Positions 23,651-35,492 of a DNA stretch of 64,000 nt are shown here, piece by piece; the stretch's first letter is position 1, and the number at the start of each line of letters is the position of its first letter. The DNA is from Laburnicola sp. R22_1. Taxonomy: Eukaryota > Ascomycota > Dothideomycetes > Pleosporales > Didymosphaeriaceae. The stretch is from assembly GCA_014281115.1 (NCBI GenBank), contig JACONQ010000001.1, positions 3,038,001 to 3,102,000 on the forward strand, in the 5' to 3' direction. Below the pieces are notes generated by a model that saw nothing but the letters and a program-made list of their open reading frames with translations, searched no databases and was not told where the DNA came from. The position numbers and the translations under genes were made by a program.

Positions 23651-24313
23651 AGCCTATTTAGAGTCTGTTTATTATTGTTAATTAGAATACAACTTAAATT
23701 AACTTTAAAGATTCTTAGACAAATACTATCTACTAAAGGTAACCTTATAATCTTCTATAATAAAGTAAGAAGGTGTTTATAAAAATAAAACTTATAATCC
23801 TACTTCTATTAGTTATAATTATAATAGCTCTTATAGTTATAGATGTGTAGTAGGAGTAATCGTAGCAAGGTACTTTATTTAGCGGCTACTAGGAATAATA
23901 AGGCCATAGTGGCCATGCGTAGGATATTAGTAAGTTTATTAAGAGCTACTATATCGCTAGCTTTGTATTATTGTTAAATATCCTTAATGCGTTATATTTT
24001 CTATTATTCCTATTTCTTATGCGTCTAGTTCTATAGTTCTATAAGATAAGCTGCCCTTCTATTAGCTTCTATTATATTTGGCTTCTCCTAAGAGGCTTGT
24101 AAACCCTTAGGGCTATTATTACTTTCTTATTAGATAGCCTCCCTAAGTTCTTCTACTTATTCTTCTGCCTACCTAATAGCACTAGCTTACTGCTAAGTGT
24201 TTCTAAATAGGCCGTCTAGCTCCTAGCTTGTAGAAGCAAGGCGTCCACTAGGTCTATGTATTGCTATTATAGCGACAAGAATTCTACTACTGCCTATAAG
24301 AGAGCGATTTAAA

Positions 24314-24503
24314 CATAAGGGCGCTACTAGAACGCCTAATAGTTAATAAGATAGAATAGGATAATATTAGGAGGTAAGTAGTAATGAGACGAATTGCTAC
24401 CCGCTCTTATCTAAAGTAAGGAGGTTTTTTATCTAAACTTTTACTAGGCCTAAAGAAGGCATAAGGCCCCATTAGGCCAGTTAAGCGATAAGGAGGCCTT
24501 ATA
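24314..24503 (-). repeat. Gypsy-B 5' LTR
   Basis: This is the 190-bp partner of the LTR at 17,549. It is slightly more AT-rich, with differences mostly of the C/T and G/A kind. On the minus strand it is the upstream LTR. Confidence 0.85.
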
Positions 24504-24508
24504 GTAAT

Positions 24509-25140
24509 CCTACTAAAGAAGCTAATCTAAAGATTAGACAGCTCTTATAGGAATTAACTATTTAATTTAAGCTATCCTAGCTAGAATAACCTAGGATAGC
24601 CCCCTTCTACCTCACTAAATTACTAATATAGAAGGAAAACTTGTAGAAAATAAATAATAAATTGTGTTTAGTAGACCTACTAGTCCTATAGAATCTAGCT
24701 AACCTTCTAGAACTTATTTAGGCGCTAACGTAGAAATAATTATACGCTGCTAGCTTTAATATTAATATAGTAAGTACTATAGTCTTTACTTTAAATAGCA
24801 GCTATAAGTCTAATATAATTATTAGTTATACTAGCCTCTATAAGCTAGCCAAACTTATTAAGAACTATAAGAGCGAGATATATAGTCTAGAAAATAAGTT
24901 CTAAGCTAACCTACTTGCTAAAATAAAATAAGCGCTCCTCTAGCTAGAATACACTAGAGTGGAGCCTACCTATTTTTTAAAATTAGATTCTAACGTCCTT
25001 TTGCCTTACTAAAAGGGCGTTAATTACTATATTAACCTTACTAAAGATCTATCTATGCTTACTACCTCGGCTTTATATAGTATATTCTTAGAGTATCTTA
25101 AACTCCTTAAAGCCTATATTAATAACTATATTAAGCATAG
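24509..25140 (+). pseudogene. Gypsy-C pol, segment upstream of Gypsy-A
   Basis: The frame resumes after Gypsy-B and reaches the start of the reverse transcriptase domain: ALYSIFLEYLKLLKAYI (near 25,070-25,120), the region that in Gypsy elements reads PLYxLSxxELxxLxxYLxxxL. It is cut at 25,140 by Gypsy-A, whose duplication catag is the last five bases of this segment. The continuation is at 35,493. Confidence 0.8.
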
Positions 25141-25312
25141 TGTTATTAGGCGAGCTATAGATAGGTAACCTAGTTAGGACTAGCGCCTTAGTAGCTGTAT
25201 ATAGTTAGTGCGTAATATATAATTATATACTATTATAAGTATCTTATATTTAAATTTAACTACTTTTATCTTATTTATAACTAGATGTGTAATAGGTAAT
25301 TAGACCCTTATA
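25141..25312 (+). repeat. Gypsy-A 5' LTR
   Basis: This 172-bp LTR aligns without gaps to the 3' copy at 35,316-35,487, including tagttaggactagcgcctt. Differences are transitions, as expected from RIP acting on both copies. Confidence 0.9.
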
Positions 25313-25995
25313 CTATACTTGCGATTTCTAACTATATTTAGGTTATTATCTAGCTGGCAGCAAAGCGCCTATAGAAGCACTTACTAGGGGCGTTATAATA
25401 TTAAGGTTACTTATTTTTCTGCGTAGAAGTGTAGAGGTGTGCCTCTATTAGATACTAGTATAATAGAGTCTTAGACTTACTAGGGGCCTATTAATAGACC
25501 AAGACTGCTCTATGTATAGAGTATAATTATTCTAATAAGGGTTGGCTATCCTTTAGAGTTAGCAAATAGGTAGACTGCGAGCGCTGCCTCCTTCTATAAT
25601 AAGAACACTACACTAATAAGTAGCAAAGAGATTTGACCTATTTAACTAAGGGCAAATGGTTAACTACGCGCGCAGCCTAGGGTGGCTTACCTAATAAGCT
25701 AGGAGTAGACGCTTTAGAGCGATAATATCGCTTATTTTCTTACGCTAAGATCTAGGGATCTTTGCAATCTTTTTATAATACTAACTTTCTCTCTTTCTAT
25801 TTTATAAACCTTGTAATAAATAGTAACTATAAATATAACTATTACCTATTGCCTAGCTGTTAGCGTAGTTATAAATTAAGTTAGGGAGATCTACGCCCCT
25901 AGTAAATGGTTCTGGTGTAGTATAATAATAATAGCTAAGAAGCCAGTGTTATTTTGCGTAGTTAAAACTTTAGTTTTTGTAGTAAGACTATACTA

Positions 25996-28111
25996 TAGTA
26001 GGGTAACACAAAAAAAACGTCTAGTAAAAAGATACCTTTTTAAAAGTTATATAACTTGGTTAGTTTTAATTCTATGTAAATAAAAAGTATACTGTTTTAA
26101 GGAGAAGGTTTAGGGGATTTAGTATAGAAGGTTAGTAAGAGCTTAGTAATTAGCGCTAACTAGAGGTATTTTAGTAAAGTTAAGAGAATATTTTCTTAAA
26201 ACTTTGACTCTATATAACTTTTTTTCTACGTAGATAAAATTCTATAACTTATGTATATTATAGTTTAGTCCATAAAAACTATATAACCTAATTTTTATTA
26301 TAGGTTTATTTATAGAAATAATAATTATAAAAAAAGATAAAAATTAATTAAAATTAAACAATTAGATAGAACTAGTAAATAATATATAACTAGTACTTAG
26401 TATACTATCCTTTAGCCTCTATAACGTTATTATAACGCTTACGCAAAGATAGTATACAATAATCTATAGCCTCCTGTGGAATTAAATCCCACTCCTCTTG
26501 TATAGCTCTTTTAAAGGCTTCTACACTAGATTTACTAGTGCCAAAGCCTAAAGAAACCCTATTTCTTTTTCCTAGCCTATCTTTTAATAGACTCCAAACG
26601 TTTTCTATAGGATTTAAGTCTGGTGAATAGGGTGGATGCCCAAAAACAAAGACTTTATTCCTAGAAAACCACCTTTTCACCTATAGAGTTCCGTGGATCT
26701 TCGAATTATCCTGTTGAAATTTCCAGTCTAGTTATAATTAGTATAAAGAATAAGATTATAAAAAAATATAATATATATATATTATATATATTAAAAGTAA
26801 AAAGAAAAAAGAAGAAAAAGGGGTACTTTACTTACCTCTTTTTAAAAGAGGTTTTAAGACAGTATTTAAGCACTCCTATATATATCTAGTGTTATTAAAG
26901 GTCCTAGGTTTAATAGGGTCCCTTAAAAACACTAGTTTAGAACGTCCTCCTATCCAAATACAGCCCCAGACTAAGATATAAATATCTCCCGCTTTTAGTG
27001 AATTAGTACTAGCTCAAAAAAAGATATAAAAAAAGTAAGATAGCCTAATTATAGTAAAAAAAAAGGGCTCTATAATTCTATAATTTAAAAGAAATTAATA
27101 ACTTACTAGTTGTTCGGTTTTTGCGCTGTTCAGGCCCAATTTTCGATTTTCCCCTTTTTCTTATATATTCTTGCCTATTACCATGCCCCCTTTGGATAGT
27201 AGACTCGTCAGAAAATATAACTTTAGCAAAGTTAATATTTTCTAGCTCCTTAACTATCTCTTCAGCCCAGAATTCTCTTCTTTTAGCTCTTTCTTTAGTT
27301 AAATAGGCCTTTTTCTTAGAGACGTTAAAATAATAGTCTTCTCCTTTTAAAACTCTCTGTAACATCCTCTTAGTAAAGCCAAAACTATTCTCTTCTAATA
27401 GTCTCTTATTTGTCTTCTTAGGGCTTTTAGTTAAATCCCTATTAATAACTCTTTTCTCTCTAGAAGTAACCTTAGTTACTCTCCCCTGTTTTACCCCTTT
27501 TAATAAGTTATCTCCCTTATCTTTCTTATTAATACGTCTAATAGCAGTCTTAATAGATTGTAGAGGCTTATTAAGGGTAGTAGCAATAGTAGAATTAGAA
27601 GTATTTGCTTTTTTAAGTAAAGAAACTTGACTTTCGAGTTTTGACAATTTTGGCTCCATTCGACGAAATACAAAAGAGAAAATTTACTAGACAAAAGATA
27701 TTATATTATACTATAATCTTAGTAATAAATCACGTGATTTAATTTACTTTTAAAATCACGAAATTTTTTAACCTTAAATAATTTCTTAATTAAGTTATAT
27801 AAGTACTCCGAAATTTTGCTTACGTAATTTACACTAGGCCTAGAATAGCTAGTAAAAACATTAGCCTAGTAGCATACTAAATAAAAAAGTCATAACGCCT
27901 TAAAAATTGACTTTTTAGAAACACTAAGTTTAGAGATAGATACCTTACGGACCCTGCTTAGTAAGCACATAACTAGTACGTAATCCTAATTCCCTATATA
28001 TCCTCTTTAAAACCGTATACTTTTTATTTGCATAGTATTAAAACTCACTTAGTTATATAACTTTTAAAAAGGTATCTTTTTACTAGGCGCTTTTTTTGTG
28101 TCACCCTACTG
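25996..28111 (-). mobile_element. M2: Tc1/mariner element, nearly intact, 2,116 bp
   Basis: Inverted ends (tagtagggtaacacaaaaaa at 25,996 and its partner ending at 28,111, with cagtagggtgacacaaaaaa on the minus strand) extend over about 60 bp including a shared aagatacctttttaaaag. TA flanks lie at 25,994-25,995 and 28,112-28,113. It is inserted in the 5' part of Gypsy-A. It belongs to the same broad family as M1 (similar protein N-terminus) but has different terminal repeats. Confidence 0.92.
26405..27659 (-). pseudogene. Tc1-type DD34E transposase, three exons, two premature stops
   Basis: Exons read by eye: 27,107-27,659, 26,836-27,012 and 26,405-26,727, with introns of 94 bp (27,013-27,106) and 108 bp (26,728-26,835). 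Both have GT-AG ends and the frame is kept, giving 350 codons. Catalytic residues are all present: Asp151 in VIFSDEST, Asp250 in QQDNSKIHG and Glu285 in SPDLNPIENVW, with 34 residues between the last two, the Tc1 DD34E signature. Only two in-frame TAG codons are seen, one in exon 2 (after NTRYI) and one in exon 3 (after HGTL), both explicable as CAG to TAG. The N-terminus carries a helix-turn-helix segment. It would cut at terminal repeats and insert at TA. Confidence 0.88.
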
Positions 28112-28310
28112 TATTAAGGACTTAGCAGCGCGGTAGTAGGGCTAATAGGAGGGTCTTACGCCTTATTCTTTTGTGTGTAAAATTTAGATAACTATAGGAG
28201 CAAACTTTATATATGCGTAGTGGGGTAATTTATAAAGGCTTTACTGCGACTTATAATATCTACTTTCTACTTAACTTTAATAATTATTAACTTATTAACT
28301 ACACTTATAT

Positions 28311-30650
28311 ATGACTAAAAAGAGCGACGCTAATATATCTAAACGCTTCTAGTCTTCTAATAACTATGGCGGTTTTTGTTATGCTATACTATCTCCTTCT
28401 ATAGAGGAAAACATGTAGATTTCCTAGGCTAATAATAATAAGCTTAATAAGTTTATTTGCACCTATGTAAATCTAGAGTCTAGCTTCTAGTTTAACACAC
28501 AGACTATGTTCTAGATAATAACTTAGGGAAGTATATTTACTATTCCTATCTTTTATAATAATAATGGCGACTTTGAGAAGAAACTAGTGGGATAATAATA
28601 GCACTATAATAAGAGGCTATCCTTTCTTTGTCTTGGTGGCGCTTTGAATTTTAATAACTCCTATGCGAACCTTCTACACATTTCTAAGGAAGAGACTACT
28701 ATACTAACTAAACTCTATCTATTAAACACTTACTATAAGCCTCGCTAAAGCCTCCTTTTAGATAACAACCTTGTCTAGGGATGTTTTAAGAAAGACGCCG
28801 CAAAAGACATAACTATGGAGATTGGCACCTTTGGGCCTAATAGAGAATAGGAATAACACTACATACTTTATAATACTTACGAACTTTATAAAGTAGTAAA
28901 ATATAATCTTATATTTTAGTGGGATTATATAAGCCGCTTGTCTAACTAGCTTATACTTTTCTAATAAATAGTTACTAGCTTTAAAAAATATAGTAAAGAA
29001 CTATTATAGTTAGTAAACGCTTATAAACTGCTTAAGGGAGCTATAACTATAAGATTTTAAGATCTTGTAGGATAAGAATTGTAAACTAAATAGACGACTC
29101 ATAGCTATGCGCGTTACTGCCAAGACCTCTAAGGATAAAGTAGATAAGTATATCGCGTACTATAAGTAGAACCTTAAAGAGATTAAGAAATATAAAGTAG
29201 GCAGCGTTCTATTATAGATATTTAACTAGGTATATAGAAAAACCAACTTACTTAAGTTAGATAATAGTTGTATGGAAGAATAGCTTAGCGCTATAAAGAA
29301 GGAGTTGCACACTGCTTAGGCATGTATTTTAGAATTAGAACGCGCACCCTGCCTAGTATAATATGGAGACTATATTAATTGGGCGTAATACGCGGCCCCT
29401 GGCCCATTTTTAAATTAGTTAGTACCCTTAGTTAAGCGCAGCAGCTTATATAGTCCTAATACTAATTTGTTTCTTAATTATTAAATAAGCCCTATTGCCT
29501 ATATACTCTCGTAGCCCTCTAGCTATTTTGCGTATTTTAAAGATTAATAACTATAACGCTTTATATCTATAGAGCCTTCTTCTAAATACGCTATTAATAA
29601 CAATCTTTACTATATAAAGATGTCTAAGATAGACAGCTTTAAGGGTAATAGTAAAGATAAGAACTATAAATAGTAGTATATTAAGGCTATAAACTAGATT
29701 CATGTTCTGCTATATAAAACTATATATATTTACTACCTTTAGTAGAAACTTAAGAGGAACGCCTAGAAGATTATTTACTTATTCTTTAACTCTATTACTA
29801 TAGTATAAGAACTTCTTTAACCCCTTAATAATATCTACCTTAATGATAAAAAGGCAGCAAAAGCGGAATAAGAACTATGGTTAGGTAGTCTTGCTTAGAA
29901 AGATAAAGAGACAGTGGCTAAGTAGTAGTCGCGCTTTCTTAGCGTGATTAACTTGTTAGAATATACTAACTCTCTTAAGATTAATTACGCACAATATTTT
30001 ATGCGCCCTTGCCTAGCTAGCCAAGCCTCTATTAGTGCTTCTATAAAAGACACGTTCTACACCTTTATTATTTAAGCTGAGAATTTAGAGGTAGTTAATC
30101 TATAAATTAGTGTAGGGTATAATCTTTTATATAAGACTATAACTGTATTATCTATAATAACCTATAATACTATAACTAGTACTAGCTCCTTAAAGAAACC
30201 TGCCGCCACTAGGACTTTTGTATTCTTAGGTAAGGATTATAGTTAAAGCTATTTTAAGCTTTAGTAATTAGCTAAGGTAGATGCCTACTTTAAGTATGGT
30301 AAAGTGGGTTATTATATATTATAATCTAATCCTTTCTACAAAGACAAGTCTATTATTCTAGCTAGTTAGATTTAGTACCTTAGTGTTATCTATAATATAA
30401 ATGTAAATAAAGACTCTAACTTTAATAATCTCTACAATACTATGGTTATAAGTAATAATAAAGATGTCTAGTTGGATTTTTAGAGGCTTCTTTACAAAAC
30501 CACGCATAGAAGCTTAAGTAGCATAAAATTTAAAAAGATTTACATACTCTTTGCACCTATATATATAAATTAGAGAATGTAGTAAATTTAGCCGCTTGGG
30601 GCGTAAGCCTGTATGCACTACACTAAGTCTCTACTGCTGCCTTGGGGCTG
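28311..30650 (+). pseudogene. Gypsy-A gag remnant
   Basis: A frame can be followed from ATG 28,311 (MTKKSDANISKRF) with many RIP stops. A later part (about 29,600-30,350) resembles Gypsy capsid sequence and ends in a zinc-knuckle remnant AYFKYGKVGYYI near 30,283-30,320. The CX2CX4H pattern has become YFKYGKVGYY by Cys to Tyr and His to Tyr changes. Whether the 28,311 frame and the capsid-like part belong to one protein is not clear. Confidence 0.65.
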
Positions 30651-32989
30651 GCTAATTACGCTACTTAACTCGTTTTTAAGGCTTAGGTTAAGCTGCATTA
30701 GGCCCGCTAGTGGGTTAAGGCCCGCTATCTTACTAATACTAGCGCTAGCGCGAGCTTTATTAGCGATAGATTTGTCTAATAATACTAACTAAAGACTTAT
30801 CATGTGTAGTTCCCTATTACGCTTACCTTAGTAAATAGTAAGCTAGTTAGCAAACTAATATAAGCTGTAGATCTTACTATTTATTATAGATTCTATATAT
30901 ATAATTAGATTTGTTATAATACTAATATTGGTAATTTTAACATTATCCTAAAAATAGACTGGATGTGGCAATACTATTTACACTTAGGTCTTTGGAAACC
31001 TTATTTTATATAGTTTAATTTATAGTATTGCCTACTAAACTATCTTAATAAGAGCTTTTCTAAGACTATCTATAATAAGCTACTTTTTAATAGCGCTTTG
31101 CGTCCTAATATTATATAATCCTATAGAGATATTAAAGTGGTATTAGATATTACTACGTCTCTTATGGCTATATAATAACCTAACAACCTAACTTAGATAG
31201 AGCCGCATTATTTAGAACAACTAGGGCGACTACTAGAAAGCCTAAATTATAATACATAGTTATTTGTAAATACTATAAACCTAGTAGTAGTCTTCTAAGT
31301 AGACTTTAACACTTATATAGATAAGTTATATTAATCGCCAATAATAGAATAAGAAATTCGAGACAAGTTATCTAGCTTCTTGCAGGATTATGTTTAGGCT
31401 TTTAATTCTTAAGAAGCTAATAAGATTCCTCCACATTGCCTAGGAATTAACCACGCCATTAACCTTAAAGATCTAAAGGTTCCGAAACCTTATATATATA
31501 GCCTTACATAATTGGAAGCCTAAGTAGTAAAGAAGTATATTAATAAAATGCAGTCTAAAGGCTTTATACACACTAGTACCTCGCTTTATATATTATTTAT
31601 ACTAGTAGTCTAAAAGCTAAGTAGTAGGCTTTATATATATATTAACTACTAAGCGCTTAACGCAGCCACTAAGAAGAATAGGAATGCTCTCCCCTCTATT
31701 ACTAAGACGTTAGCTCGGCTTAACAAGGCAAAGTTTCTTAGTATAGTTAATATTATTGCCGCTTTTAACGCAGTACAAATTAAAGAAGGCAAAAAAAAAA
31801 CCGCGTTCCTTATACGCTAAAGATTATTTAAATATATAGTTATACCTTTTAGTTTATACGAAGCTCTAGATACCTTTTAAACCTTAATTAATAACACTCT
31901 GTGCGAGTTCTTAGACGACTTTTATATAATATATCTAGATAATATTCTTATCTATAGTAAGACTAAGGAGCAATATAAATAGCATATCTGCCAGGTTATT
32001 AATTACCTATTTAACGCTAGTCTATTCCTTAATATTAATAAGTATTACTTTAAAACTTAACGCGTTAAATACCTTAGACTAATACTTACTATAAATGGTA
32101 TTAAAATGGATCCTAATAAGGTAAAGGCTATTTAAGTATAGTAGTTACCCAAGACTTTAAAAGACGTATAGGCGTTTTTAGGTTTTGCTAACTTTTATAG
32201 ACGATTTATTCTAGGGTTTAGCAAGATCGCCTAGCCGCTAATAGCGCTAACTAAAAAGGATCTACCTAAGAGCTCATTTCTAATCGCCTTAGAATCTTTT
32301 CCTACGTTGGCTTTTAAGCAGCTTAAAGTCGCCTTTACTACAGCCCTAACGCTTACCTATTTTAACGCTAACCTAGAAACCTAGCTAGAGATAGATATAT
32401 CTAACTTTATAGCTACGGCTGTACTATCTTAAAAAGACAAAAAAGGGACTCTCTAACTAGTCGCCTTTCTCTTATATAAGATAACCCCAATAGAGTGCAA
32501 TTATGAGATTTATAACAAGAAACTACTAGCTATTATCTACACTTTTAAGAAATGGCGTTTTAAGCTGTCTAGGACCTTCTTACCTATTAATATTATTATG
32601 AATTATTAAGCCCTTTAATACTTTATAATCCCAAAGCGTCTTAACTATTAATAGGTAAGATAGGTAGAGTTTCTAATAAAGTTTAATTTTAAAATTCGTT
32701 ACTAGCTAGGTAAACAAAGTGTTAAGCCTAATGCCCTAATAAGACGACTTAAAGACTTACCTATAGGGAATAATAATAAAAGATAATAGTATTAGGAGTA
32801 GATCCTTCTGCAACCTAAGCTGTTTAAGGGCTTATATTAAGCTATATTAATAGCGCTCATACTTACTAAACGCTAGACTACTACTATAGAATAACTTGCT
32901 ATACTTATATATTAGATAAGTAAGGAAGACTCTATTAGCAAAGCCGCCTACGAAGATAGCCTATTTTTAGCCTTTTTATCCATGTTCCC

Positions 32990-33190
32990 TAAGACTGCAA
33001 TATCTAAATAAGCCATATTGCCTACACCTAATAACTATATAATATCTCCTAAAGTTGCGATGTTTACGCCTATTAAAGCTGCAACGCCTATGCCTATTAA
33101 CACTATAATGCCTACCTTTACTAAAACTGCTACTTTTATACCTACTAAAACTACACTGCCTACACCTACTAAGTTCTTGCCTAATAGACA
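32990..33190 (+). repeat. Pro/Thr-coding degenerate minisatellite in Gypsy-A pol
   Basis: Between RNase H and integrase the sequence repeats short words such as acgcctatgcctatta and actaaaactgct, which translate as Thr, Pro, Lys and Ile runs (PTPNNYI, TPIKAATPMPINT, PTKTTLPTPTK). The frame is open for about 84 codons, unusual among the RIP stops around it. It looks like an expanded linker between two pol domains. Confidence 0.55.
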
Positions 33191-33888
33191 TACAAGTATA
33201 ATAGTTAAGGATATTAGAGTAGTATATATAGGTAATAATAATCTGCAACTTATCCTTACTACTATTAAATAAGGATACTACTAGTTGCTAGATAAGTTAC
33301 TTAGAAAGGGCCTTAGATTATAGATAGCTAATCTTAGTATTATATATAGACTGTTTTACGTTAAGAAAAAGATTTATATCCCTAATAATAAGTGTATATA
33401 AGCCCGAATTATATATAAAGCCTATAATAATATTATTACTAGATATATAGGGTGCGAAGGAACTTATAGTCAGGCTAACTAATAGTACTACTAGCTAAGC
33501 ATAATGGCTATAGTGGCACGTTATATACATTCTTATCTTATCTACTAATAAAGTAAGTTATATAAAGAGGGTAAGTATAGACTATTATAATTACTTCCTA
33601 TACTAAAGCGCTATTAGTAATCTATTATAGTTAACTTTATTCTAAGACTTCTACTCTATAAGAATAACAGTTGCGTTTATACTAGCATTATAGTAGTAGT
33701 AGACTAACTAAGTAAGAAAAGAAAGTTTATTACTATATAGAATATTGCTATAGAGTTAATAGTACGCGCGTTTTTAGAATATATGTAGTGTAAGAAAGGA
33801 TACTCTCTAGAAATAATTAGTAACTATAGTTATTAGTTTGTCTTATATTTCTAAAAGAGGCTTTATTAACGCCTAAGTATACGCCTCT

Positions 33889-34085
33889 TATTAGGGATTC
33901 CTAAGGTGCGGCGCGCCCGGCAGAAGGTTCTGCCGAGCCCCGAAATCTTACCCGATTAGGCATTAGCGCCTCGGCTACGTGTGGGTATATAAGGCAGCTG
34001 TTAACAGTCTTTATACGCCACCTCGATATCTTAGTAAAATTAACTTCTTAATTTTAATCTTTAATGCCTTAAGTGATCCCTTACA
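33889..34085 (+). repeat. Solo LTR of a fourth LTR family (LTR-D), 197 bp
   Basis: It is flanked by a perfect 5-bp duplication cctct (33,884-33,888 and 34,086-34,090). The ends tattagggat and atcccttaca are inverted partners apart from one TG-to-TA change. It contains a gggtatataaggcag TATA-like box and a perfect hairpin cggcagaaggttctgccg. The insertion splits the Gypsy-A integrase; removing it and one duplication restores the expected order from RLSIR to LFTTHYLET. Its first 100 bp are far more GC-rich than the surroundings. Confidence 0.8.
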
Positions 34086-35315
34086 CCTCTAACTCTTTAC
34101 TACGCACTATTTAGAGACTTATAGCCAGACTAAAATTGCTAACGCGTACCTTAAGTAATACCTTTGTTCTTATATTAACTATTAATAAGACGACTAGACT
34201 GTGTTTCTACCTATGGCCGAGTTTATCGCTAATAGCCATATTAGCGAGTTAACAACTATTGCACTATTTCTAATGACAAAAGGTTATATGCCACGTAATA
34301 GCACCGCACTAGAAATAGCGCCTAAGTTTAAACTAGAATAATATTTACTCGCACCCGCTTGCTTAGATTATGTCTACGCTAATAAGTTTATTAATAAACT
34401 CGCTTAACTCTACAACTTCTTATATAACAACTTATAATAGGTATAAGCTAAGTAAGCTAAGTATATAGATGCCTTACGCACGCTATTTTTGCGCTTTAAT
34501 ATTAATAACTATATTATGCTTAATACTCGCAACCTTGTTACAAAATAACTAAGCTGCAGTCTTAACTTTAAGAATCGCGGGCTCTTCCGAATTATGCGTT
34601 TAATTAATAACAAGGCCTATAAGTTAGACCTACCTATAGAAATAGGTTGCCTACATAATATATTCTACTCATAGTTACTATACCTATATAATAGTTAGCT
34701 AATAGATAGGTAAAAGATAGATAAAAATATATTCTACCTTAATAAGACTACTAATAATAACTTAGACTATAAAGTAAAAGCTATTCTTTTTAGCTGGCTA
34801 AACAAGTAATATAAGAATCTCTATATAGGCAAGGACTCGCTACTATAGTATAAAATACTATGGCAGAGCTATAACAATTCTATATAGGAGCCTTACTACC
34901 TCGTTGTTAATACTACTAAGGAGGTTTAGAAATTTCACAACTTAAACCCCTATAAGCCTCCTATACACTCTAGATTTATAGACCTTACTACCTACTAGAA
35001 GATTATATTAGCACTTATTATCGCGAAGTCCCTTTTATAATACACAGATTAGCAAATAGATAGATATAGGTCCGAAGTTAATAAAAAAGGCAGCCCCCCT
35101 AGAAAGTTAATATACTATTTATAATAGACCTAGCTAATATCGCGTAATAACTCTACTTAATGCTAAACTACTACCTCTAATGCTTAGCAAGACTTACCTA
35201 ATAGTTTACGATACCGCCTAATAGTTTATAATATTTTATAATAGTTCTAGATAATACGTTAGATAGGTAATAGAACGTAGCGTTAGAAGCCGCTACTTAG
35301 AGAGGGGAAGAGTAA

Positions 35316-35487
35316 TATTACTAGGTGAGCTGCAGGCAGGTGACCTAGTTAGGACTAGCGCCTTGGCAGCCATATATAGTTAGTGCGTAATACGTAATTA
35401 TGCGCTATTATAAGTACCTTATATTTAAATTTAACTACTTTTATCTTATTTATAACTAGATACGTAATAAGTAATTAGACTCTTATA
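35316..35487 (+). repeat. Gypsy-A 3' LTR
   Basis: This 172-bp partner of the LTR at 25,141 keeps more G and C (tgagctgcaggcaggtgacc against cgagctatagataggtaacc), which shows that the 5' copy was hit harder by RIP. Confidence 0.9.
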
Positions 35488-35492
35488 TATAG

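Larger units (their letters stand above)
17549..24503 (-). mobile_element. Gypsy-B: chromodomain Ty3/Gypsy element inserted in Gypsy-C
   Basis: Two 190-bp LTRs (17,549-17,738 and 24,314-24,503) bound a 6,955-bp element whose genes read on the minus strand. The flanks gtcat (17,544-17,548) and gtaat (24,504-24,508) match at four of five bases. A purine tract (agaaggagga on the minus strand) adjoins the 3' LTR near 17,740. Order on the minus strand: gag with a degenerate zinc knuckle, reverse transcriptase, RNase H, integrase, chromodomain, then an extra 1.6-kb tail before the 3' LTR. Confidence 0.88.
30700..35290 (+). pseudogene. Gypsy-A pol remnant (protease, RT, RNase H, integrase)
   Basis: Reverse transcriptase is clear between about 31,500 and 32,300, with IIYLDNILIYS near 31,935 (YLDD with one D to N) and INGIKMDPNKVKAI near 32,095. 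RNase H follows (YEIYNKKLLAIIY near 32,500). The integrase zinc-binding and core regions run from about 33,420 to 33,885 (IIVVVD near 33,690; QFVLYF near 33,836). It is then interrupted by a solo LTR and continues at 34,091 (ETYSQTKIANAYL, then FLPMAEFIANSHISE near 34,205). The last 400 bases before the 3' LTR encode a variable C-terminal tail. Confidence 0.85.
25141..35487 (+). mobile_element. Gypsy-A: Ty3/Gypsy element inserted in the RT domain of Gypsy-C
   Basis: Two 172-bp LTRs (25,141-25,312 and 35,316-35,487) begin TGTTA/TATTA and end cttata. The 5-bp target duplication is catag (25,136-25,140) and tatag (35,488-35,492), identical but for one C/T change. Removing the element and one duplication joins the two halves of the Gypsy-C reverse transcriptase in frame. 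The footprint is 10,347 bp; without M2 (25,996-28,111) and the solo LTR (33,889-34,085) it is about 8.0 kb. The leader and 5' part (25,313-28,310) contain no gene I can name. Confidence 0.92.
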
